A DNA stretch of 64,000 nucleotides from Telmatactis stephensoni (lineage: Eukaryota; Cnidaria; Anthozoa; Actiniaria; Isophelliidae). Made by a program: the position numbers and the translations under genes. The notes beneath the pieces were generated by a model. It saw nothing but the letters and a program-made list of their open reading frames with translations, made no database searches and was not told the origin of the DNA. Positions 54,867 through 64,000 of the stretch are shown here, one piece after another (the stretch's first letter is position 1; the number at the start of each line of letters is the position of its first letter). The DNA is taken from contig JALIZF010001869.1 in assembly GCA_029948255.1 (NCBI GenBank), positions 1 through 64,000 of the forward strand. Reading direction: 5' to 3'.

Positions 54867-55097
54867 AAAATCGTGCAACTTGTCGCGCATGCAACATTGT
54901 TGCGTTGCAAGTTGCAGAGCAAATGTTGCACGTATTACCACCCCGCCACGAAGTAGAAACACTGTCTACTTTTTGCAACGAAGAAAATTTGTTGCGCGCG
55001 GGGTGGTAATACGAGCAACATTGGCTCCGCAACTTGCAACGCAACAATGTTGCGCGACATGCAAGTTGCACGATTTTGTTGCTCGTATTACCGGGCC
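54867..55097. mobile_element. MITE family I, copy 2
   Basis: Palindromic: AAAATCGTGCAACTTGTCGC and its mirror near 55060-55080, with the GTTGCGTTGCAAGTTGCAGA segment shared with 13707-13900. The inner arms carry a second inverted pair (ATTACCACCCCG / CGGGGTGGTAAT). Confidence 0.85.
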
Positions 55098-57463
55098 TTT
55101 ATGGATGCATGGTGTACCGCACTCTAAAAAAATGAAAGCAAAATATATATCTTGCCTGTCCGACGAGTCCCCTTAATTTTGAACTCCAAAGTTACTGTTT
55201 TCATATGTTTTTCCATTACTGGTGGAAATGATATACCAGAAAATGTAAGCACATTTTTAAATATATTTTTGGACGCGCGGGGGTCCGGATCCGTATAGGG
55301 TTTTTCTGGACCACCGAAAATCCGTATGTGCCCCATCATGTGACAATTTCCAAACGTTTTCCGCGAGGCCAAATACGGGTCATATCAGTCATATGATAAC
55401 CTATTGGTGCCCTTATGGTAAGAGGCCACGAAAGGTTTTCCGCCCTATCGTTTCGCGCATGCACTATACAGATCGAAGCAATATTCTTAAATTTTGGATA
55501 TTAAAGGCTATACTAAGGCATTCCAAAGTGCATATTGTACGTTATTTCAGTTTTTTTGCCTTAATAGAAACTAACATTCTTAACTGTTTTCCCCATTGAT
55601 TTTCTCATTCTTGAGCGCTTTCCGGTTTCCCAAAAATCTCGGTACATTCTATAAGCCAGATATTGCGCTTATTTCTGAAGCAATGGGTTAAAGATTGGTT
55701 GGACGGTTTTAGGTGCAAAATTCTGCAAAGAAGAAAATGTCTTCTTCAGTACCAATCAATGACGTCACGTATACAACTGTTGCAATCAGAGTTGCGACTT
55801 TACGCACAATTCAAAGTAAATTCTGATTGATGCAATGGGTGAAGATCAGGTGTTTGCAAGTGGCCAACCTTGTAAATCATGTCAGGTTATATACCCAGTT
55901 ATGATCATCAGCCTTAGGAATTGATGCCACTCAACATTGACATTTGTACACATATAACGATGGGACGGAATGACTAAAGTCAATTTTTTTTCAAAGAAGT
56001 GCAATTTTACTTCTTACCCTCTTTCTGAGTGACTCAACTGCGACAATTCATATGAAAAAGAAAAAGAATCAGGTAACTCAAACAACCAACTAGCTGCCTC
56101 CCTAGATTACGTACCAAAGTGAAAGTGGGTGCGCATTACACGAAGCTAACCAAATGATGTTCACAACTGTCTTGAACTGTATTCTATTAATAGTACATGG
56201 TATACATTACACCTGCATTTGTTATACTCACTTGGTTTACAAAGACAGCATTCTGCTATTGATGACGGTTTGGGTGGCACTTCAAGATAGCTTCCCTTTG
56301 AATAATATTATATTATAAATAAATATGAAGGAATAATGTGCAAAAAACAGCCATCCTTTCGATTCGCTTGGGGTGCAAGGGGTGTGGGTGAAGGGATGAC
56401 TTTTTTAGGCTACTGAGAAAGTGTTGCTAGTAAGCTGATATTCGTTGTATGTAACTGCTGAGATTGCTGTTGCAAACCCCAAAACTCTATTTATATTCCT
56501 TAATTGGATGAACACTTTTGTGCCGTCAGAAAACATGACTTGGTTAGTGCGTGGTCTATAAGAGAGAGAGAGCCGGGCGGCGAGTTCCATCGCAGGCCCG
56601 TGGCCAGTGTCGACGTTGCACACTAATGCCTCGAACTTCTATGAGGGTTGAAGGAGAGGAGAGTAGTTTGTCAGGGAAACTCTCCATCAAAAAACGGCTG
56701 GCACGTCCAGGGATATCTTACATGAACACTCATTTTTGCATGCCAAATGATAAACATCCGCTTCCTAGAGGCCACTTTTGCTACGTATTTTCAAGATTTT
56801 TTTGTACTCACCAGTGGGCACATGCTACCCTTCATAAAACATCCAAGGCTTTTAGTAATGACCATAGGGCCAGGGCAAACACTCGTGTGGCATTGGTCAT
56901 CTGTATACCAAAACGGTGGACCACCCAGGTATGGAGGCTGAAGCAATATCAGAAGCGCGAAGGTTAGGCAAGGTTAAGCTATCCTATACACTCAGCAGTA
57001 TCTTGGAAAATTAGGACAATTCAACAATTGTTCTTTTTGTCGAATTTACTTCAATGTGCTAATCTTGCAGAAATTTGCAATGAGGTATCAAAAGTCAATG
57101 AAAAAAAGTCGACTGTTTGCCGGGCTCATTGAGCCTGCTCGAAATTTTTGTTCGAGCCCTAGCCGTCTAGCATGCACTCGGGGTATTTTATAAAAAACAC
57201 ATCTTGAATTGGTTCGACACTGAGTTAAGTTTTCTCGATCAGGTAGCGTTATTTATTCAAAGCTCTTTTACAAAATAAAAAGACACAGCAATAGAGTCAA
57301 TACAGATTTTCCCTCTCTCGTACTGCTGAAAGCCTTCAGTTCTAATTGTCGTTTATTCTGGACAAAAATGGCATTTTCACAGTTATATATATAATATTTA
57401 CAGGACTGAGAGTACTAGTTTAAGGGGGTGGTGCGCGGTGCGTGATGACGGGTTCGTACTCAC
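55098..57463. other. Intergenic DNA downstream of TEX10
   Basis: No convincing gene. CpG-bearing unique sequence with short open frames on both strands; one Cys-rich splice-framed piece at 56812-56900 is listed separately. Confidence 0.5.
56812..56900 (-). CDS. Candidate Cys-rich exon, unidentified
   Basis: Minus-strand open 89-nt segment between GGTATACAG and CTG|GTGAGTAC: DQCHTSVCPGPMVITKSLGC then FMKGSMCPL, with four cysteines. Its first base phase does not fit the exon at 57464-57588, so it is not simply the next exon of that gene. Splice sites are good, but the piece is short and may be chance. Confidence 0.18.
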
Positions 57464-57588
57464 CAGGACTGGAGAGCCATTTTTATCAATACATGGATAT
57501 GGGCCTGAGTATACTTGTGGTGTTTTAGGTTGCTGAACTTGTCTTTTGTTGTATAACCTAGAACCTTTGAAAATATCGGCAGCTAAAC
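57464..57588 (-). CDS. Candidate isolated exon of an unidentified gene
   Basis: The minus strand has a convincing acceptor (TCTGTACCAG) before 57588 and donor (CTG|GTGAGTAC) after 57464, framing an open 125-nt exon: LAADIFKGSRLYNKRQVQQ followed by PKTPQVYSGPYPCIDKNG and SPVL. It starts with two bases of a split codon and ends in phase 0. The Gly-Ser-Arg-Leu-Tyr-Asn-Lys-Arg-Gln segment is weakly like the repeated G-x-LF-x-KRQ motif of synaptopodin-2-type proteins, but I cannot assign it. A minus-strand piece at 63887-63970 is phase-compatible upstream. Function unknown. Confidence 0.35.
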
Positions 57589-58712
57589 CTGGTACAGACC
57601 AAAACCAACGATTTGAATCAAGGCCATCAAAAAGCAAAGATGGGTATATAAATAGACAAATCATCTCCCAAACTCCTAATTGTACAGTATTAAAATGCCT
57701 TCGACTAAATAACTCAGAAATTCAGATCTTAAATTAAACCGGCGATTTCGAATTTGCTATTCGTTTTAGTGGTAATTCGCTTCAACCACAATCTAAAATG
57801 TCTTGGTTTGGCATTGGTATTGCCGGTCCTACTTACTCTGTATTCAATCGACAACCTCATTAAATTAGCTGTATTTTAAAACAAATTTGATTGGTTTGTC
57901 TCACATTTATTTGGCCGAATTATTTCTGAATTAGTCATCTGATTATGTAGCAATTTGAAAACATGAACATTTTGGCAAACATCAATTTTTTTCACTATAT
58001 GACCATCATCAAACAGGTATATTATCAACTGATGACATTTCTGAGATCTTTTTTTAGTGCTTTTATAATAGGAATTCCTCAACCTCGTGTCAAATTTCTA
58101 CAATTATGTTTCAACTTACCCAAGTTAGGATTACAAGCAGCGAGAAAATAAATAAAAAAGAATAACATTACAAAGCAGTTTGGTCCGACAGTCCGCGATA
58201 GATCTTATCCGCTAGCTAGTCAGAGATTTTAATCTTTAATACGAAATCATTCGATCGTAAAAGCTAACGGGTTGTACGTATTAATTATTCTAATTCAGTT
58301 CACTTATTTGTAAAACTGCTAAAATTCTATAGGAATTTGATTAAGGAATTAGAGAACTGCAGTTTTTATCTTCGTGTGGTTGACGTTGGCTATTTTAAGA
58401 GGCGGCGTTTAAACAATCAACCAAAACCAAGCCTATAAAATTGAAAGCTATCAAAAATTATCCTTCCGTCTCCTTCATTATATCCTCTCTCTTTTTTAAA
58501 GAATTATCTTTTCCGATCCCATTCAGTTGCTTTTATTTCCTAACAAGGTCATATCTATCACTAATTTATAATTTCCCAATTTCTAGAGATTTGCGACACC
58601 AAAATGTCCAAAATACCAATTAAAGAGAAACCTGTCAACAGTCAGAAGTCAGTGAAAGGTTTCTATTCCGACACAAAAGCGGAATGCGCTAGGAAAGACC
58701 GGCAAAGCTTAT
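57589..58712. other. Intergenic AT-rich DNA
   Basis: No repeat family recognised and no exon supported. Confidence 0.5.
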
Positions 58713-58956
58713 TAGAGTGATTTAATTAGCAAACACGACACGACGTCAAAGAGGACGCTGTGCGCGCTGACGAATTTTGTTCGAAATGACCGTTGACGTC
58801 GACGACGTCAAGAAGAGGACGTGAAAACAATCGAAATGGCACCCTGGACGTAGCGTCGCGACGTTGTCATGGTAGTAACGCAACGATCACGAATGTGATA
58901 AATTCGTTATCTAACGTCCCGTTTTCGCGTCGCGTCGCGTTTGCCAAATCACTCTA
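58713..58956. mobile_element. CpG-rich TIR element
   Basis: Ends TAGAGTGATTT and AAATCACTCTA, followed inward by CAAACACGACACGACG and CGCGTCGCGTCGCGTTTG. The interior repeats GACGTC. No ORF. Superfamily not clear. Confidence 0.75.
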
Positions 58957-59350
58957 TTAATGCTCCCAACCCCTTATATATAGCGTACATTCGAAATTCC
59001 TACCGTAACCGTACCGTACGGTGGTCGTGTTGTTTTGCCAGTTATACAAAATCTGTTCCATAGCCGATAAAACATTTGTGGGATAAAAAGGGCATGCATG
59101 GAGAATAATACTCCATCTGCATGGCCGCGAGCATACTGGTTTATAGTGATATGGCAAAGAGAGGTGATAATCCTCTAGCTCTCTAGGAGTGATATAATGG
59201 CTCCCTGGAAATAGCGTTACGAGTTACAAAGTTACAGAGTTACGCAGTTACGAAGTTACAAAGTTACAGACACCTCAATAACACCTCGCGGTCACAAACA
59301 AGGCAAATGTCTGTCATCATCATGTACGGCATGTCACGATATTGATCCCG

Positions 59351-59387
59351 TGAGAGAGAGAGAGAGAGAGGGGGGGGGGGGGGGGGT
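59351..59387. repeat. (GA)n followed by G16 run
   Basis: GAGAGA repeat then an unbroken G run, inside the foldback element. Confidence 0.9.
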
Positions 59388-59800
59388 TGCTCGTATTAAT
59401 TGTTGTTCAGTTCAAATTCAAGAAAGAAAATCCGAATCCCACCCGTCACGAATATTTTCATTCTGAAAACTTGATGACCTAGGTGCCAGAGGATCATGCA
59501 TAAACAACCAATGCCAATATGTCAAGTGGCCTTCATTAGCCGCGCGTAAATATAATAATAATTAAAAAAAACTAGCCTGCGGTGCCTCATTTACTCAGAA
59601 GCGTTTTGGGCTAGCGATCGTACGAGAAATTCGGAATTCTGCTTGTACATGTGACAGTATGGGAACATTTCGTAATAAACTCTCTTGTGATCATGTTGAA
59701 CGTCAGTAACCTAATCAAATATAATTGACGAATTAACAACGGGATTGGTTGAATCGACATACGTCACGTGGTGCAAAGTTGCACAATGTCTTTTTTAAAA

Positions 59801-59853
59801 TCGTAAAACGAATGGGAGTCATCAATTTTTGATGACTCCCATTCGTTTTACGA
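59801..59853. repeat. Perfect 25-bp-arm hairpin
   Basis: TCGTAAAACGAATGGGAGTC plus ATCAA, a 3-base T loop, then the exact inverse; within the foldback element. Confidence 0.9.
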
Positions 59854-61393
59854 CATTATTTGCGGTGTCCAGGAAGATCGACTATAGCTATGGATTCAGA
59901 CTCGGACTTTTCTCTAAACTGAACATTTGATTGTTAAACTTAAAACAGATAAAGGAGGTAAATTTACCAAGTCCATTGCATGTAATTTTCTATTTAATTT
60001 CTAAATTCTTAGTATCCTCGATACGCACAAAATAGGCAGAGAAACTTTTACTTTACTACTCGAAAAGTAATCTATTGATATTGACATTAAGAAAATAATA
60101 TATCTGATAATTGTTACTGTAGCATTTAAAATCCAGTGTATAAACAATTTCGATGTTAAAAAAGCTCCGATTTCAACCAAATTAGTATAATTATAAAATT
60201 CGGTCCATTTGTAGTAGGTGTGCGTAAAAAGTTTGGTCAACTTAATTCTGTAACGCGATTAATAGCCGCTTCAATTCGACTACCCGCGCACTGGCGAAAC
60301 TGGGTCGAGCCACCTTAAAGAATGACAAATCCGCCACAATTCGAATTAAAACAAAAACGGAAATTGACATTTTTTAGTGTTTAAAAAGTTTACATGTAGT
60401 AAACAACAATTAAAACGAGCAAAAATCCTCTGTCCCTCCTACTGGATCAATATCGTGACATGCCGTACATGATGATGACAGACATTTGCCTTGTTTGTGA
60501 CCGCGAGGTGTTATTGAGGTGTCTGTAACTTTGTAACTTCGTAACTTCGTAACTCTATAACTTGAGTTTGGGTTTTGGTCGAGAGTCGAGAGTCGAGAGT
60601 ACCAGGTCGAGAGTCGAGAGTAAAAGTCGAGAGTCAAGACTATCATGTCGAGAGTCCAGAAAACTATAGAATGAGTGGAAACAAAGCTCGGGCCAAGTTG
60701 TCTATCTCAGCGTGTGTTCGGTCCAGTCCGTCATCCCCGAGTACAAAAGTTGGAACATTTTTAAAATACAAGAAAATACGAGAACAAACGTATTATAACT
60801 GCACACGTCTAAGATTTAGTTAGAAATAGAAAATGAATGACAGCTTACTTCTCTTATCGCAAAGCAAACTGAGCTTGCTTCTATTAACTTGGCCCGAGCT
60901 TTGTTTATTTTAGCGGCTAGATATTGAACTGAACCGTAAACTAGTACCATGTGTCACGCAAGTTTCGCAATCGTATGGCATGGTCTATAGCTTTAAAAAT
61001 CACTGCAACATTGCATCGCGACCAGATAATTACGCTAAGTTCGGTTTAATTGATTGTGGTATTTTCTGTGTTTTATTACTGGTTCACAGAAAAAAAAAAC
61101 TGTATCAATTTCGGCTGTAAGTGATGACACTAAGAAATGATAAACGTATGTACGTGCGTGATATGTTTTGTGGCGTTTCGAATTTTGCTAAAAACTGTCC
61201 CTGGCCGGCTTATAATACGTTTTCACTCATTCTATAGTTTTCTGGACTCTCGACATGGTAGTCTTGACTCTCGACTTTTACTCTCGACTCTCGACCTGGT
61301 ACTCTCGACTCTCGACTCTCGACTCTCGACCAAAACCCAAACTCCTATAACTTTGTAACTCGTAACGCTATTTCCAAGGAGCCGTGATATAAT

Positions 61394-63886
61394 CCTCTAG
61401 GGTGCAGTAGCTTGCACGGAGAGGTGATAATCCTCTTACCTTGTGGTGATAATCCTCTAGTCCGCCGAGGGATATTTGTGACGCTATAAAAGGTTGAATC
61501 ATAAACTATAATTTATATAAATAAGATTGGCATTAATCGGTAGACTATAATTGAAAATAACCGGCAAATTACAAATAAGATTGCCACTGACAACGATTTC
61601 CCATGTAGTATAGATAGCTTGAATCGGCTCTTGGAAAGTAAGATGAAGTTGGGTTTGGAGCCGAAGAATCCTATATGAAAATGGTATCAATAATTAATAT
61701 CCTATATTTTGCCTTCTACTTCTTACTCTGGTCTTATTTGACCTATTTTGTTCTCTTTAGTGACAACTTCGGCAATGTTTTATAATCGTCTATTTTCTTC
61801 CTTTTTCTTTCCTTCTTTAATTCTCCCTTTCTGTCTGTCTGTCTGTCTGTCTCTGACTGATTGTCTGATCTAAAGAAGAAAAGTTGTGGCACATAGAAAT
61901 AGGAGTACAATATGATGGGTCTAGAAGTTCAAATTTATCGATGACTCATTAGTAACTGTTTGCATTATAAAATATTATAGATATATTATAGTTTCTGATA
62001 TCGCTTTTCTCCAGTTCATTTTACTATCATTTTTATTCACTCGTACGTATGTTTTGCCCAATGCTAATGCTGTCATAAGGACATAAGCCTACAGACTTTC
62101 AGGCGCTCAAAGATCATTAGTTTCCTGATCACTGAATGTACGTCTGAAAGTCAGGCCATATCTGTACGTATGCACAAAACAGTTTCCATATTCTAGAGAT
62201 TTCAATGCTTATTTCAAGTTCGCTTTTACCTGTTTGCACTTACTGAGACAAAGCAATTGTGAAAACACTTAATGAGGCTAACTAACTAGGCAGGTGATCC
62301 TAACCATGGTTTCTCATTCTACATTTAGAATTCTGCAAATTTTCTTTTCTCCAAGTTTTGTTCTCTGATCCTTACAACTTCTGTTTTCCTTCCCCAGGTT
62401 CATTTTCCCAATTAAAAGTTTTGAAAAAAAATGTTTAATGCGCAGCTTGGTGTTCAAACAAGGCAAAATCTCCGCGCAAGTTAAAACGTACTTGCATCTT
62501 CTTGGTGCGAGGGCCCCCGTTGCTTATCTCTGGTGCTGAAATTACCAGAAAAAACCTCTGGAACAAATTAAACGAACAAAGGTGCAGTTAAAACACTTAA
62601 TGAGCTAGCATGCAGATGACACAGGTGTTACTCATGATTTTTAACAAAACATTTTTAAAGACAAAACTCGTTATTAATTATACAGAATGCTTCACGTTGC
62701 GTTGTGCATTGAGCAGACAATTAAAAGTCGAACATAATAAGGCTTACAATTCTATAAAGTAGTTATAAGACCGACTAAATTTATTTCACGAATACTGTTC
62801 GCCTTGCAAACCCATCTTTGAAGACTTCGCACAACTCTCTTCTCTGCAAGAAGGTATGTTTGGCATAGGCTCTCTCTCGATCTCTCTCATTCATTACCAA
62901 CGAAGACATTTATAAATTCAATTATATATCCAAAAAAAACTTCGTCAAGAACCACTGATTTTGTTCTCGATAAAATTGTCATTGAAAAACGTCTGCGCAC
63001 ACAAGAAAACTGAACCGATTTTGCAATATTTTTAGCAAACTTCACTTCACTTAGCCAAATTATGCGTTTTTTACAAGCACAGCTGTTGTTTTTTTCTTTC
63101 TGCTCAGTCATTTTATCATTGTAATGTTTTAAGATGCTAATTTGGTGCGAATAATAATTTCCGATCCATTTCGTTGCGTCATATAACTTATGTATGTCAT
63201 GGTCAGCTTAAGTCGGGCAAAGAAGGTCAAAAGCTAAGAACTTCTATTGTAAGTTACATAGTTTAGCTGGTGTAGCTCATGAACTCGAGCTGTAGTCGAG
63301 AACTTTTCTTAACATTTGAGAGGGGATTCAACCGGCACAGATGAGCAAAGTTCGCTTATCTTTTTCGTTTTTCATTGAATTAAGCGTTGTATGGCTGGAG
63401 AGTTTTGAACCGAACGCCCTTTTTTGTCATCAGCATGCAGTTTTTATAGTTTTTTTTTAAAATTCTATGGTGCACAAATAATTTAATCATTTGTCAAAAA
63501 GTGCTTAAGACAAAAAACACACATATAGAAAACCGAGTCAATAGAAAACACAGAGTTTTGTATATGGAAGTTCCTGAGATTAATATTCTACTTCACTAAC
63601 TGCAGAAGTAATTAATTAACCTACCTTAGTTGCCGCCAAAAATTGTCCCATTGTGATCGTTGTGATTGTTTGAAAAAGTTATAAATATATTTTATAAAAT
63701 GTACTTGTATATTTCTCAAAAATTGTTTTATCAAGCACTAGTCAATCAGTTATTTTATTCTTTTGTTTTTATTTTTCCTAATCATAACAGGCAAAATAAA
63801 ATGTGTAATTAATCCTACTAAATTCAGTGTTTCAACTTTTTTCTTGTAGACTTGCCATGCATTACAAAGTACTCCTCAAACGTACC
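61394..63886. other. Intergenic AT-rich DNA
   Basis: Starts with two more copies of GTGATAATCCTCT (61424, 61445). Contains a (TCTG)n run at 61832-61852. A minus-strand ATG-led 9-codon piece (MGQFLAATK, 63625-63651) with a good donor could be a first exon but has no support. Otherwise no gene seen. Confidence 0.5.
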
Positions 63887-63970
63887 TCTCTCATCTTGAT
63901 TTACACATGGAACGTATTTCATCTCCTTCAAGCTCAGTTTGATATCACATCCACTCTATCTGATCGGATA
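63887..63970 (-). CDS. Candidate exon at window edge, unidentified
   Basis: The minus strand reads SGCDIKLSLKEMKYVPCVNQ then DER between a possible acceptor (ATCAGATAG) and a good donor (AGAG|GTACGTTTG). It leaves one base over, so it could join the 57464-57588 exon (G plus GT makes Gly). The plus strand is also open here after a good acceptor (TTTTTCTTGTAG at 63839-63850), so the strand is uncertain. Confidence 0.2.
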
Positions 63971-64000
63971 TTACAAGGACATGTTATCGAGACTTTCACC

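Larger units (their letters stand above)
59199..61383. mobile_element. 2.2-kb foldback element with exact 10-bp target duplication
   Basis: Ends GGCTCCCTGGAAATAGCGTT and AACGCTATTTCCAAGGAGCC (inverse, one mismatch), with GACGAGTTACAAAGTTA inside. Both outer flanks read GTGATATAAT (59189-59198 and 61384-61393). The interior is built of inverted blocks. The left end block (59199-59350, with GTTACRAA tandem units and GTCACAAACAAGGCAAATGT) is mirrored at 60443-60562. A second block of GTCGAGA tandem units (60562-60700) is mirrored at 61225-61350 next to the right end. No transposase frame. Long tandem-repeat arms and a 9-10 bp duplication recall Foldback/MULE-type non-autonomous elements. Confidence 0.85.

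Overview
This is animal nuclear DNA, most likely from an anthozoan cnidarian such as a coral or sea anemone. The evidence is two conserved metazoan genes split by many short introns, AT-rich introns, and many palindromic MITEs. The cnidarian assignment is inferred from the repeat style and from protein divergence; no species-specific marker is visible.

Two genes fill most of the window, head to head. TRRAP (minus strand, coding 3621-46480) encodes the giant HEAT/FAT/pseudokinase scaffold of the SAGA and NuA4/TIP60 acetyltransferase complexes. I resolved 123 coding exons, plus one non-coding first exon at 47738-47825. Every splice phase closes, giving about 3,980 residues, but only after allowing five small frame-breaking indels. 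TEX10 (plus strand, 48162-54172) has 11 exons, encodes 909 residues and is intact. It encodes the Ipi1/Rix1-complex subunit used in 60S ribosome maturation. The two genes share a roughly 350-bp CpG-bearing divergent promoter with a YY1-like motif and a short upstream ORF on the TRRAP side.

Layout: 1-3620 is the 3' flank of TRRAP, with a 54-bp satellite, tRNA-like fragments and simple repeats. 3621-24000 holds the FATC, kinase, FAT and C-terminal HEAT exons, with introns full of MITEs. 24000-47800 holds the N-terminal HEAT exons, with CpG-poor introns and few elements. One intron there carries an orphan promoter and first exon on the plus strand (25143-25256). 48162-54172 is TEX10. 54212-64000 is intergenic, with several MITEs, isolated exon-like pieces on the minus strand, and a 2.2-kb foldback element (59199-61383) flanked by an exact 10-bp target duplication.

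Both genes are housekeeping components (transcriptional co-activation and ribosome biogenesis), which fits a shared constitutive promoter. I saw no CRISPR array, bacterial operon, virus or obvious new enzymatic system. The points most worth a second look are the TRRAP frame breaks, the CpG/MITE split of the locus, the foldback element and the orphan first exon.
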